Below, one piece after another: positions 16,518 to 25,840 of a stretch of DNA of 64,000 nt. The stretch spans positions 620,001 through 684,000 of the forward strand of contig NZ_CP195121.1 of the NCBI RefSeq assembly GCF_052057775.1, written 5' to 3'. This DNA comes from Methanococcoides sp052057775. GTDB taxonomy: Archaea; Halobacteriota; Methanosarcinia; Methanosarcinales; Methanosarcinaceae. A model generated the notes under the pieces. That model was not told the origin of the DNA and did no database searches. It saw nothing but the letters and a program-made list of their open reading frames with translations. The translations under genes were made by a program, and so were the position numbers. Position 1 is the first letter of the stretch. Every line of letters starts with the position of its first letter.

Positions 16518-17624
16518 TCAATAATCAGGCTCAAGACCTTCGATCTGGGAGAACGCCTTGTCCATACCTTTTTGCTCCTCAACCCTTGCTTTCTTTTCGC
16601 GTTCCTGGTGGATCGCATCTACAGCAACAGAGTAAAGGTTCTCAAGTTCTTCTGCAGCTTCAAGTGTAAGCACTGCAAGTACCTGTGGTGTTTCTCCTTT
16701 CCTGACAATGATACCCTTGAATACGTGACCGACAGAAGATGAGAGCTTTTCCACTTCGGTTGATATCTCGTCAATGCTCAGGTATGACTTGTCTCCTTTT
16801 ATGATCACCATTGCCCTGCTTCCTTCCATGTAGACATCAGTTGAGAACAGGAGTCCGGATGGAGATACTGCTTTTTGTATTGCTGATTTGATGGGGGTTC
16901 CTTTGTCAGCCTCATAGAAGCCAATGGTTGCAACTCCTGCACCGCCACTCATGACGGTCTTGAAGTCACCAAGGTCAGTGACCATCATCATTTCGCTGTC
17001 CAGCGCATCGATAAGGAACAGAATACGTCTTGCGATCATGTCATTGATGGTGTTGTATGCTGACTGTACGTCCCCTCCCATCTGCTTGAGGAACTGGTTG
17101 TCAGCAAGTATTATACCGTCCACACCGCTGTCCCGTATGTCTCTCAGGCAGAATGCAGCGTTCTGCAGGTAGAGTGTACCCTCTTCCCTGAATGGAAGGA
17201 CAACGATCGCATATATCGGGAAATCATAGTTCTTCTTAAGCTCCTCAATGAATGGAGGGGTAAATGATGATCCTGTTCCCCCGGATGCGGATGTGATCAC
17301 AAAACCTATATCGAAGTTCCCTCTTTCCTCAACCTGACGCATGATATTGGCTTTGTTCTCTTCAAAGACATGCTTACCTACATTGCGGTTCGCACCAACT
17401 CCATGAAGATGGGGAATGTGTATCCTGTCCTTTGCTTTGGTGAACCTCATCTCTTTCAGGTCGTTCATAGCAGTGTTGATCGCGATAGTCTCAACATTGC
17501 TCTTGTATTTCTGCTGTGAGTAGAACTTTGCAAGTTTGCCTTTACCACCAAAAGCCTCTTTGTTTATCGCATCAAGGATACGGTTACCACATTGACCATT
17601 TCCCACGATCAGTATATTGAGCAA
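16518..17624 (-). CDS. cetZ: CetZ-type tubulin/FtsZ superfamily protein
   Basis: 368 residues. The GTPase signature of the T4 loop reads SASGGTGSSF, and the N-terminus VGNGQCGNRILDAINKEAFG is the Q-x-G-N nucleotide loop found in tubulins and CetZ rather than the G-G-A-G-N of FtsZ. C-terminal residues (KKARVEEQKGMDK) form a short charged tail. CetZ proteins polymerise with GTP and shape cells in haloarchaea; function in methanogens is not established. The start codon is TTG at 17624, preceded by GGAGG at good spacing. Directly upstream on the same strand is a membrane-anchored surface protein, 53 bases away, so the two may form an operon linking cytoskeleton and envelope (inference). Confidence 0.88.
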   Translation of the reverse strand: MLNILIVGNGQCGNRILDAINKEAFGGKGKLAKFYSQQKYKSNVETIAINTAMNDLKEMRFTKAKDRIHIPHLHGVGANRNVGKHVFEENKANIMRQVEERGNFDIGFVITSASGGTGSSFTPPFIEELKKNYDFPIYAIVVLPFREEGTLYLQNAAFCLRDIRDSGVDGIILADNQFLKQMGGDVQSAYNTINDMIARRILFLIDALDSEMMMVTDLGDFKTVMSGGAGVATIGFYEADKGTPIKSAIQKAVSPSGLLFSTDVYMEGSRAMVIIKGDKSYLSIDEISTEVEKLSSSVGHVFKGIIVRKGETPQVLAVLTLEAAEELENLYSVAVDAIHQEREKKARVEEQKGMDKAFSQIEGLEPDY

Positions 17625-17677
17625 ATAATTCCTCCAAATTTAATCTCTCTTGAAACCTTCATGCATGAAGTTGATGA

Positions 17678-18925
17678 TCAGTATTTATATTGTCTGGAAC
17701 GGTAGAAGACCCATCCTCCGATTGCAAGGATTATCACTAACGGTACCGCGTATACATATAATGGCTGTTCTAAAAGGAAATCCAGGTCACCTTTTGCAAC
17801 GGTTAGTGTGTTTGTTGTGAAATCTCCGCTGACAACTTCGGATCCTGAGCTTCCGGCATCATACTGGTATGAGTAATCTGTAGTGATGGTATAGGTTCCA
17901 ATCTCAGTTGGATTTATGTTGTATCTGATCTCCTTCTCCTGGTTCAGGCCGAAGTTCTCAATATACACTTTTGGTACATTGTTGATCATTTCGATGTTAT
18001 CACTGTTGCTTTCAAAATCAAGCCCTTCAGGAACCTGAATGTTCAATATGACACCATTTGCAGAAGCTTCGCCTATGTTCTTGATATTTATCGTAACCTC
18101 TACATCATCGCCTCTTTGCACACTTCTGGCATCCATTGATGTGGAGAACTCAAGTTCCGGAATTTTCTCTTCACCTGTGACCGTTATTACGGGCCTGTTA
18201 GAGGTAGCTTGCGGGAAGTCAAGTTCTGCTTCATTGGAGAATGTTGCAACGGTTGGTTTAAGTTCAAATGTTCCCGGTTCATTTGCCTGCAGTTTATAAA
18301 GGTAGATGGTCCTTTCCTCATATTTGTCTATTGACATAGGACCTGCTTCTTCAAGAGTAATCTCCTGAAGGATGAACCCTGCGGGCTTTGGATCTGTGAA
18401 ACGGACATCTGTAGCTCTTCCGTCACCTTCGTTCCTGACAACTACTTTGATCGTGACGACATCTCCCTGTTCCACAGTATAGGAGCTTACTTCTTTTGTG
18501 ATCCTCAGTTCAGGTGTACCTGAGAACTCTGCCTTATCATGACCTCCATCAATTATCTGTTCAAGATAGATCGGGTCATCGTCTGTGATAGTTATGGACA
18601 CTGTTGCTCGAGGAAGTATACCGCCAGCAACGGAATCTAATGTTATCTCAATAGTTTCTCCTTCTGCATCAAAAGAGAATGAATCTCCTTCGCTGATCAT
18701 CTTGTCTTCTATCAGCTCACTTTGGTCATATACTTTGAAGACACAGGATTCAGCGTCGACAAAGACTTCGACTACATCGATCACAATATTATTGATCTGG
18801 TATCCGTCTCCTTCTTCTATGCTCCCATTGAACAGGACATCTTTAGCAGATGCGTTCGATGTGAACATCAAAGCTATCATTGCTATTGCCACTATCGTCA
18901 CAAACAAATTTTTAGACCGAAACAT
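17678..18925 (-). CDS. Secreted, membrane-anchored surface protein with CARDB/DUF11-like domains
   Basis: 415 residues. An N-terminal signal peptide (MFRSKNLFVTIVAIAMIALMF, likely cut after SNASA) precedes a β-rich region, then two Ig-like modules of the COG1361/CARDB type: RITKEVSSYTVEQGDVVTIK with GRATDVRFTDPKP, and FSTSMDARSVQRGDDVEVTI with GEASANGVILNIQVP. A single membrane helix YAVPLVIILAIGGWVFYR with a short basic tail anchors it with the bulk outside. Such proteins are envelope or S-layer-associated adhesins. GAGGG precedes the start. The perfect palindrome CTTCATGCATGAAG at 17657-17670 lies between it and cetZ. Confidence 0.8.
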   Translation of the reverse strand: MFRSKNLFVTIVAIAMIALMFTSNASAKDVLFNGSIEEGDGYQINNIVIDVVEVFVDAESCVFKVYDQSELIEDKMISEGDSFSFDAEGETIEITLDSVAGGILPRATVSITITDDDPIYLEQIIDGGHDKAEFSGTPELRITKEVSSYTVEQGDVVTIKVVVRNEGDGRATDVRFTDPKPAGFILQEITLEEAGPMSIDKYEERTIYLYKLQANEPGTFELKPTVATFSNEAELDFPQATSNRPVITVTGEEKIPELEFSTSMDARSVQRGDDVEVTINIKNIGEASANGVILNIQVPEGLDFESNSDNIEMINNVPKVYIENFGLNQEKEIRYNINPTEIGTYTITTDYSYQYDAGSSGSEVVSGDFTTNTLTVAKGDLDFLLEQPLYVYAVPLVIILAIGGWVFYRSRQYKY

Positions 18926-19030
18926 AATTCCCTCGATGCAGAAGTAAATTGCTATTATTATTTTTACAGTATATACTCTACCAGAGTCAATACAATAAGA
19001 GAATCCAATAAATAGTTTATGATAACGGGT

Positions 19031-19867
19031 TTAACTATCTATGTCCATGAATTCCAGACTGACATCGGTCCATTCAGCTTTGTGCACCAGTGAACCCACA
19101 GATATCACATCAACACCTGTCTTTGCATATTCAGAGATGTTGTCCAGGTTTATGCCTCCTGAGACCTCGATGATAACCCCATCCCTGAGCCCTTCGTGCT
19201 TCAGTTCTTCCAGTGTCTGGATAACCTGGCCGGGTAACATGTTATCGAACATAATGATATCGACACCCATTCGTGCTGCTGTGACCGCATCCTCTGTACT
19301 CTCTACTTCCACATCGATCTTCTGCGTGAAGCCAGCCATTTTTTTGGCAGCCTCAATGGCATTTTCGAGTCCCATGGCGTTCCTGTGGTTGTCCTTGATC
19401 ATGATGGCATCTGAGAGGTCGAACCTGTGAGGATCTCCTCCTCCTGCAATGATGGCAAGCTTTTCGAACTTTCGGATGCCTGGGGTTGTTTTCCTTGTAC
19501 CGGCTACCTTCGTGTCCGAATACTGCCTGACAGTTCCCACATATTTGCGTGTCTGTGTTGCAATTCCTGTCAGGTGTCCCAGGAAGTTCAGTACAAGGCG
19601 CTCGGCACGCAGTACTGCGACAGAATTACCTGTGATCTCAAATATTGTATCCCCCGATCTGATCTCGTCCCCGTCAACGAGTCTGGTATCCGCCCGGATC
19701 CCGAAGTATTCCATTATCTTCTGTGCAACTTCGGTCCCTGCCACAACACAATCCTCTTTTGCAAAGATCCTTGCACTGACCTGTTTTTCAGGAACAAGGG
19801 TACAGGATATGTCGTTAGCTCCCAGATCTTCACTGATGAATCTTTCTATCTCACAGTTCAGTATCAT
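19031..19867 (-). CDS. nadC: Nicotinate-nucleotide pyrophosphorylase (quinolinate phosphoribosyltransferase)
   Basis: 278 residues, the normal length. It turns quinolinate and PRPP into nicotinate mononucleotide, the third step of de novo NAD synthesis. Family motifs are present: RLVLNFLGHLTGIATQTRKYV, the substrate-binding TRKTTPGIRKFEKLA, GGGDPHRFDLSDAIMIKDNH, and the barrel-end VSGGINLDNISEYAKTGVDVIS. It is transcribed divergently from nadX-nadA, so the whole pathway from aspartate is grouped here. The 134-base divergent spacer contains a TTTATATG element (about 19898) that could serve nadX and, read on the other strand, nadC. Confidence 0.96.
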   Translation of the reverse strand: MILNCEIERFISEDLGANDISCTLVPEKQVSARIFAKEDCVVAGTEVAQKIMEYFGIRADTRLVDGDEIRSGDTIFEITGNSVAVLRAERLVLNFLGHLTGIATQTRKYVGTVRQYSDTKVAGTRKTTPGIRKFEKLAIIAGGGDPHRFDLSDAIMIKDNHRNAMGLENAIEAAKKMAGFTQKIDVEVESTEDAVTAARMGVDIIMFDNMLPGQVIQTLEELKHEGLRDGVIIEVSGGINLDNISEYAKTGVDVISVGSLVHKAEWTDVSLEFMDIDS

Positions 19868-20001
19868 ATTACCACATATATTAATGCCTCAAGAGGTTTA
19901 TATGCTTTTAGCGTATTTGGAAATACCATGGTCGAACCTACACATGTCGACCGGTATCTGACTAACCCTAACTATAATAACATATTCACAAGGAGTCCAG
20001 A

Positions 20002-20817
20002 ATGCTAAAGATCGGAGTGTTCGGATGTGGTGCTATCGGTACTGAACTTTGCAAGGCTATCGATTCCGGCCACATAGATGTCGAACTATATGCAGTATAT
20101 GACCGGCACGAACAGGCAGTAATTGATTTGAAGGAAAAGCTCAGGAACATTGACCCGAAGGTGCTTGAGGTCGTAGAAATGGCAAAGCACGTTGATCTTG
20201 TAGTGGAGTGTGCTTCCCAGCAGGCTGTCTATGAAGTGGTGCCTGCTGCCCTTCATGCGAAATGTGATGTCATGTCCATAAGTGTGGGTGCTTTTGCTGA
20301 CCAGAACCTTCTCAAGACCACAACTGACCTCGCAAGGGAATATAACTGTAAGGTTTACCTGCCTTCCGGAGCTATTGCCGGCCTTGATGGTTTAAAGTCT
20401 GCATCTGCAGCCGATATCCATTCGGTCACCCTGACCACCGAGAAACATCCGAGAAGCCTTGCAGGGGCACCCTATATCATCCAGAATAATATTGACCTGG
20501 ATGCTATTAAGGGAAAGACAGTGATATTCGAAGGAATGGCAACCGAGGCTGTCAAAGCTTTTCCTGCCAATGTCAATGTCGCAGCTTCCCTTAGCCTTGC
20601 AGGTATTGGTTTTGAAAAGACAAAGGTCAAGATCGTTGCAAACCCTGCTCTTTCGAGGAACATACATGAAATTACCGTGGAAGGCGATTTCGGAATTTTC
20701 ACAACGCGTGTGGAGAATGTCCCTTCACCGACAAATCCGAAAACAAGTTATCTGGCGGCCCTCTCAGCGATCTCCACTTTGAAGAAGATAGCAGATCCTC
20801 TTCAGGTCGGTACATAA
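20002..20817 (+). CDS. nadX: L-aspartate dehydrogenase
   Basis: 271 residues. NAD(P)-dependent oxidation of L-aspartate to iminoaspartate, the first step of NAD synthesis in many archaea in place of the FAD oxidase NadB. N-terminal Rossmann motif VFGCGAIGTEL, then VVECASQQAV and the conserved SVGAFAD, the catalytic region GAIAGLDGLKSA, and a C-terminal GDFGIFTTRVENVPSPTNPKTSYLA-type region (in part). AAGGAG precedes the ATG. The product feeds NadA, encoded next. Confidence 0.95.
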   Translation: MLKIGVFGCGAIGTELCKAIDSGHIDVELYAVYDRHEQAVIDLKEKLRNIDPKVLEVVEMAKHVDLVVECASQQAVYEVVPAALHAKCDVMSISVGAFADQNLLKTTTDLAREYNCKVYLPSGAIAGLDGLKSASAADIHSVTLTTEKHPRSLAGAPYIIQNNIDLDAIKGKTVIFEGMATEAVKAFPANVNVAASLSLAGIGFEKTKVKIVANPALSRNIHEITVEGDFGIFTTRVENVPSPTNPKTSYLAALSAISTLKKIADPLQVGT

Positions 20818-20863
20818 GGCTGGCAAAAACACAAAGGTTTAATCTTTATCCCGGTTATTGTGG

Positions 20864-20902
20864 CCGGGTACATCCGGGATCATCAGTAATCAATTTACCC
20901 GG
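20864..20902 (+). promoter_or_regulatory. Inverted repeat in the nadX-nadA spacer
   Basis: CCGGGTA (20864-20870) and TACCCGG (20896-20902) are exact complements with a 25-base loop, in the 116-base gap between nadX and nadA. It could be an operator, an mRNA stem, or an attenuating hairpin within the nad operon. Confidence 0.35.
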
Positions 20903-20933
20903 ACGGTAAGAAAAATGAAAATCAAGTGATCAT

Positions 20934-21854
20934 ATGCAGGACAGGCAAACCATCATTAATAAGATCCAGTCTTTGAAAAAAGAGCGTAATGCCGTGATCC
21001 TGGCCCACTGCTACGCACGCAATGAGGTCCAGGATATTGCAGATTTTGTAGGCGACTCCCTTGGCTTAAGTCAGCAGGCGGTCGATCAGGATGCAGACGT
21101 GATCGTATTCTGTGGTGTAAGTTTCATGGCTGAAAGTGCAGCGGTCCTCTCTCCTGAGAAGACAGTACTTATGCCGGACGCAGATGCGAATTGCCCTATG
21201 GCAGAAATGGTGGATGTCTCCTCTCTTCGTGAAATGAAAAAAGCGAATCCTGATGCAATGGTGGTCTGCTATGTGAACACGAGGGCCGATGTCAAGGCGG
21301 AAAGTGATGTTTGCTGCACATCTGCAAATGCGGTTGAGGTCGTGAACTCACTGGATGCTGATGAGATCATCTTCGTTCCTGACAAGAACCTTGCAGCCTA
21401 TGTGGCAAAGCATACTGACAAGAAGATCATCCCCTGGAACGGATACTGCCCGGTACACAACCAGATCCTTGAAGAAGACCTTCTGCTTGCTATGCATGAT
21501 CACCGGGATGCAGAGGTCATGGCACATCCGGAATGCCGTTCCAGAGTTCTCGAAGATGCAGATCATGTGTTCAGTACAACAGGCATGCTGAAATATGCAA
21601 AAGAGTCTGCATGCAATGATTTCATTATTTCCACAGAGCAGGGAATATTGCACCAGCTGGAACTTGAGAACCCTGATAAGAGATTCTATCCGGTCTCAGA
21701 ATTTGCTTTTTGTCCTGACATGAAAATGATCAACCTGCAGTCGGTATTACGTTCACTGGAGAACATGGAGAATGTCGTGAACGTACCTGAAGAGGTCCGC
21801 CTGGGTGCAAAAAGGTCCCTTGACCGTATGCTGGATGTCGGACGTAGCAGGTAA
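20934..21854 (+). CDS. nadA: Quinolinate synthase
   Basis: 306 residues. Condenses iminoaspartate with dihydroxyacetone phosphate to quinolinate, using a [4Fe-4S] cluster. The early AHCYARNEVQDIADFVGDS motif, VFCGVSFMAESA, PDADANCPMAEM, CCTSANAVEVV, HPECRSRVLE, and the FCPDMKMINL end motif supply the three conserved cluster cysteines and the substrate residues. The ATG at 20934 is preceded by GTGATC. Second gene of the nadX-nadA set; DGGGPS follows after 24 bases and is likely cotranscribed. Confidence 0.97.
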   Translation: MQDRQTIINKIQSLKKERNAVILAHCYARNEVQDIADFVGDSLGLSQQAVDQDADVIVFCGVSFMAESAAVLSPEKTVLMPDADANCPMAEMVDVSSLREMKKANPDAMVVCYVNTRADVKAESDVCCTSANAVEVVNSLDADEIIFVPDKNLAAYVAKHTDKKIIPWNGYCPVHNQILEEDLLLAMHDHRDAEVMAHPECRSRVLEDADHVFSTTGMLKYAKESACNDFIISTEQGILHQLELENPDKRFYPVSEFAFCPDMKMINLQSVLRSLENMENVVNVPEEVRLGAKRSLDRMLDVGRSR

Positions 21855-21878
21855 CTTTGTCTGAAGAGGGAAGTAAAA

Positions 21879-22724
21879 ATGCGTTCTTATCTTGAGCTGA
21901 TGCGTGCAGGTAATTGTGCAATGGCAGCTTTTGCTGCACTGGTTGGTGTCCTGATAGCGTACAACATTCTTTCTTCCGCAGATTCACCCGCATTATTCTC
22001 ATTTTATGATGCCTCACTTGTATTCCTTATCGTCTTTTTCGTTACAGGTGCCGGCAACGGGCTGAACGATTATTTCGATATCGATATAGATACAGTGAAC
22101 AAACCATCAAGGCCGATCCCTTCAGGAAGGGTCTCACTAAGCAGTGCCCTGTATTTCTCCCTCATGCTATTTGGCGCAGGTGTAGTACTGGCATTTCTCG
22201 TCAATGTCCTCTGTGGTATCATTGCATTGCTGAACTCGATCGTTCTCATACTTTATGCAAAAAGCCTGAAACGGACCCCTTTCTTCGGGAATGCTTCGGT
22301 AGGTTACCTTACCGGTTCCACGTTCCTTTTCGGTGGTGCTGTCTTCGGAATGGAAGGTCTTCAGGCAGTGATCGTCCTTTTCCTGCTGGCAACACTTGCT
22401 ACCATTGCCCGTGAGATCGTAAAGGACATCGAGGATGTTGAAGGTGACAAGAAGGAAGGTGCAAGGACCTTACCGATCCTGATCGGGTCAAAAAAAGCAT
22501 CCTATTTGGCTGCAGCTTTCGGCTTCATTGCCATGCTCGCAAGCCCAGTCCCGTATCTCCAGTCGATTCTGAACGAGAGTTACCTCTTTGTGGTTGCAAT
22601 TGCAGACATCTTTTTCCTTATAGCCGTCTATCAGATACTTGGAAAGAACGATGCTGCACGCTCTTCAAAATTGTTCAAGTTCGCAATGCTCTTCGCACTG
22701 GTCTCGTTCATTGTTGGTGCTTAA
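21879..22724 (+). CDS. Digeranylgeranylglyceryl phosphate synthase (UbiA family)
   Basis: 281 residues, about eight to nine membrane helices. The first Asp-rich motif NDYFDIDIDTVNKPSRP and second motif DIEDVEGDKKEGARTLP are those of UbiA prenyltransferases and match archaeal DGGGPS, which adds the second geranylgeranyl chain to GGGP in ether-lipid synthesis at the membrane. The enzyme of the preceding step, GGGPS, is encoded at 44211-44954. The convergent HARP gene ends three bases beyond its stop. Confidence 0.9.
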   Translation: MRSYLELMRAGNCAMAAFAALVGVLIAYNILSSADSPALFSFYDASLVFLIVFFVTGAGNGLNDYFDIDIDTVNKPSRPIPSGRVSLSSALYFSLMLFGAGVVLAFLVNVLCGIIALLNSIVLILYAKSLKRTPFFGNASVGYLTGSTFLFGGAVFGMEGLQAVIVLFLLATLATIAREIVKDIEDVEGDKKEGARTLPILIGSKKASYLAAAFGFIAMLASPVPYLQSILNESYLFVVAIADIFFLIAVYQILGKNDAARSSKLFKFAMLFALVSFIVGA

Positions 22725-22727
22725 AGC

Positions 22728-23435
22728 TCAATTTTTTGTTTCGTCGCTTCCGTTCCCGCTGGAAGGTGTGTGCTTGAGATACTCCTGAAGCATCATAGGG
22801 AACGTTGTTGCAGGCACGAACCTGACACCAAGCTGCTCTGCCCATTTCTGGATCCCGTAATCACTCGCCACAACCGCGGCGTCCAGTTCCTTTGCGAGCA
22901 GCAGTACGTCAATATCCGGAGCACTGTCAAGTATACCATAGCGAAGTGCTGAACGGTACTTGTTCCTGAACTTTCCCACAATGCCCCCGATAAGCTCACG
23001 GTCTATCGTATTGTCCACATCATAGCCGGCATCTGTCTCGGGATTTACCGAAAGGCACTGTACGGATGCCTCCCTGATGGCCTCTTCCGCCACGTTCATG
23101 CCCTTGTTGATACGTTCGCGCATGTATGCCACATACTCGTGGAAGATGTGGGAAGGGATCTTCACTTCATGCCTGTCTGGTGCTTTTTTGACAAGCCAGG
23201 TATCGATCTTCGCGATGACCTCTGCATCACAATCATTGTTGTTTGCGAACTCGTGAAGTTCTTTGTATACGGTAGGGAACGGGACATAACAGCTGATCTG
23301 CAGATGAAGTCTTGCTTCAGCTATCAGTTCAAGTATTGTACGCATCCCCTCACAAAGATTTTCGATCCCCATCATTTCCCTTGTCTGGAGATCGGTCAAA
23401 GCACTGGTATCTATTACAAATCTCTGCCTTAACGT
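22728..23435 (-). CDS. HARP, protein-only RNase P (UPF0278 PIN-domain family), non-canonical start
   Basis: About 235 residues if begun at ACG 23435. HARP proteins (homologues of Aquifex RNase P) are PIN-like nucleases that cut 5' leaders from pre-tRNA. The first PIN aspartate lies in FVIDTSALTD and the later acidic cluster in ILDSAPDIDVLLLAKELDA and VASDYGIQKWAEQLG, with the HARP insert ENLCEGMRTIL and VKIPSHIFHEYVAYM. The first ordinary start codon, TTG at 23399, comes after the catalytic Asp. Upstream, the frame reads ITLRQRFVIDTSA back to a TAA at 23439-23441, with no ATG, GTG or TTG. GGGGG at 23444-23448 is 5-8 bases before ATA (23438) and ACG (23435). ACG would give the family-like MLRQRFV. 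Confidence 0.8.
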   Translation of the reverse strand, partial: TLRQRFVIDTSALTDLQTREMMGIENLCEGMRTILELIAEARLHLQISCYVPFPTVYKELHEFANNNDCDAEVIAKIDTWLVKKAPDRHEVKIPSHIFHEYVAYMRERINKGMNVAEEAIREASVQCLSVNPETDAGYDVDNTIDRELIGGIVGKFRNKYRSALRYGILDSAPDIDVLLLAKELDAAVVASDYGIQKWAEQLGVRFVPATTFPMMLQEYLKHTPSSGNGSDETKN

Positions 23436-23478
23436 TATTTAGTCCCCCTGTTTATGATAAATATCTGTATCCGGGCAT

Positions 23479-25692
23479 TTATTCACTTTTCCCTCGGTCC
23501 ATATTCTCTTCAGAAGCTGTAGATCTTGAGAACATACGGGCGGTTTCCACATACATTTTCATCTCGTTTCCCGATGTAGATGGTCTGACCCGTGACAGTG
23601 CTTCCCTGAAATGCGACCTTTCAAGCACTATCTTTGAAGCCGCTTCCTGTACCTCTTCCTTTGTCATCTTCGGTCTGATCCTCTCTCTCAATGCCATCAT
23701 TGCGGCCTCCCTGCAGACGGCCTGGATGTCAGCACCGACATAGCCTTCTGCCATATCTGCAAGTTCGGAGAGATTGATGTCATCCGCTAGCGGCTTCCCC
23801 TCAAGATGTATCCTGAATATCCTGATACGCTCCTGCTTCTCAGGTGCTTTGACATAGATGAGCCTGTCAAAACGGCCCGGTCTCAGGAGTGCAGGATCAA
23901 TGATGTCCGGTCGGTTGGTGGCCGCAACGATTACGATGTCTTTCATTTCCTCGATGCCGTCTATCTCGGTGAGTATCTGGCTGACAACACGTTCTGTTGC
24001 CTGTGAGTCAAATCCCATTCCTCTTTTTGGGACCATGGAATCAAGCTCATCAAAGAAAATGACTGTCGGTGACGCCTGTTTTGCTTTCCTGAAAGTTTCC
24101 CTTACCGCCTTCTCGGACTCCCCAACATACTTGCTGAGAAGTTCTGGGCCCTTGATGCTTATGAAATTAGCCTCACTTTCATTTGCAACAGCCTTTGCAA
24201 GAAGTGTCTTCCCGGTTCCCGGCGGTCCAAAAAGTAAAATTCCCCTTGGAGGGGCAGTGTTGATACTTTCGAACATCTCCGGGTATTTCAGCGGCCATTC
24301 CACAGCCTCGATGAGTTCCTGTTTAACCTGTTCCAGTCCGCCGATATCATCCCATGTGACATGCGGGACCTCCACGAAAACTTCCCTTAGTGCGGATGGT
24401 TCGATGTTCCGGTGTGCATCAAGAAAATCAGCTTCAGTAACTTCCAGCTGTTCCATTATCTCAGGAGGTATCTCCTCTTCAATGCTTATCTTTGGAAGCA
24501 TTCTGCGAAGGGCATGCATTGCCGCCTCCTTGCACAGTGAGGAAAGATCAGCACCTACGAAACCGTGGGTCATGTCGGCTATCATCTCAAGGCGCATGCC
24601 CTTTTCTATTGGCATCCCTCTGGTATGGACATATAATATCTGCAATCGTCCACTTCTGTCCGGTATCCCTATCTCGATCTCACGATCGAAACGACCGCCA
24701 CGGCGCAAAGCCTGGTCAATGGAATTCGGACGATTGGTGGCTGCTATGACTATTACTTTTCCTCTTCCCTTCAACCCGTCCATAAGTGAGAGCAACTGGG
24801 CAACGACCCTTCTTTCCACTTCCCCGACAACATCATCCCTCTTCGGGGCAATGGAATCGATCTCGTCTATGAATATGATCGATGGCCCTTCTTTTTCCGC
24901 ATTTTCGAATATCTCGCGGAGCTTCTGCTCGCTCTCGCCGTAGTATTTTGATATGATCTCAGGTCCGCTGATGGGTATGAAGTTAGCTTCACTTTCACTT
25001 GCAACCGCCTTTGCGATCATGGTCTTTCCTGTTCCGGGAGGCCCGTAGAGCAAAACTCCCTTTGGAGGGTCCACACCCAGCTTGTCAAAAAGCTCCGGGT
25101 GTCGAAGCGGAAGTTCGATCATCTCACGCATCAGTCCAAGTTCTCTCTTCAGTCCCCCGATATCCTCATAGGAGATCTCCTCACTGGTCTCAGTTTCAGC
25201 GATTGGTTTGTCCATGACGATGTGTGTTGTGCGGCTTACAACAACCGGACCCTGGGGGACTGTGGACCTCACGATCAGCGTAATAGGGTTGTTAACGGTC
25301 TCTATCCTGATACGTTGTCCTTTTTCCAGAGGCCGCCCTTCCAGATTTCTATGTATGGAGCGTGATAGCCTTTCCTGGGGGAAGTCGCGTGTAGGTGCAA
25401 GGGTTATTTTTTCAGCTTCCTTTTCAACAACTCTCCTGACGGTTACCTGATCATCTATCCCTACCCTTGCATTGCTTCTAAGGTTGCCGTCGATGCGGAT
25501 TATGTTCTTCCCCTCATCATCAAGGTTTGCCGGCAGGACCCTCGCATAGGTTCTTTTTTTGTTCTTGATCTCGATTATGTCCCCGCTTACTGCACCTATT
25601 TGCTGCATAAGCTCGTTGGCAAGCCTGGCGATGCCTCTTCCTGCATCACGGTGGTTTGCTTCTGCAACATGGACAATAAGGTCTTCTGACAT
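23479..25692 (-). CDS. Cdc48/VCP-type AAA+ ATPase
   Basis: 737 residues: a double-psi barrel N domain (VAEANHRDAGRGIARL onward), then two AAA+ modules. D1 has GPPGTGKT near residue 216 and IIFIDEIDSIAPKR; D2 has GPPGTGKT near 489 and VIFFDELDSM; both have arginine fingers in GGRFDREIEIG and RPGRFDRLIYV. Forms hexamers that unfold proteins for the proteasome. The C-terminal tail lacks the HbYX motif. AGGTAATC precedes the start. Downstream on the same strand is HARP, 44 bases away, so joint transcription is possible. Confidence 0.95.
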   Translation of the reverse strand: MSEDLIVHVAEANHRDAGRGIARLANELMQQIGAVSGDIIEIKNKKRTYARVLPANLDDEGKNIIRIDGNLRSNARVGIDDQVTVRRVVEKEAEKITLAPTRDFPQERLSRSIHRNLEGRPLEKGQRIRIETVNNPITLIVRSTVPQGPVVVSRTTHIVMDKPIAETETSEEISYEDIGGLKRELGLMREMIELPLRHPELFDKLGVDPPKGVLLYGPPGTGKTMIAKAVASESEANFIPISGPEIISKYYGESEQKLREIFENAEKEGPSIIFIDEIDSIAPKRDDVVGEVERRVVAQLLSLMDGLKGRGKVIVIAATNRPNSIDQALRRGGRFDREIEIGIPDRSGRLQILYVHTRGMPIEKGMRLEMIADMTHGFVGADLSSLCKEAAMHALRRMLPKISIEEEIPPEIMEQLEVTEADFLDAHRNIEPSALREVFVEVPHVTWDDIGGLEQVKQELIEAVEWPLKYPEMFESINTAPPRGILLFGPPGTGKTLLAKAVANESEANFISIKGPELLSKYVGESEKAVRETFRKAKQASPTVIFFDELDSMVPKRGMGFDSQATERVVSQILTEIDGIEEMKDIVIVAATNRPDIIDPALLRPGRFDRLIYVKAPEKQERIRIFRIHLEGKPLADDINLSELADMAEGYVGADIQAVCREAAMMALRERIRPKMTKEEVQEAASKIVLERSHFREALSRVRPSTSGNEMKMYVETARMFSRSTASEENMDRGKSE

Positions 25693-25840
25693 ATCGATTA
25701 CCTGTAGTGGACAATCTAAAGGAAAGGCAGTGCCTGGTGTAAAAACTGCAGGATCCCCTACAGATTAAATTCTACATTAATAGTATAAATAAAAGATGAT
25801 GCAGTAGTGCCACTGCAAAAACAGAATTATGTGAGACCTT

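Noticed and set aside
23858..24943. 361-codon + strand ORF antisense to cdc48
   Set aside because: Mirror of a strongly recognised Cdc48 gene; Ser/Ile-rich composition typical of a shadow frame.
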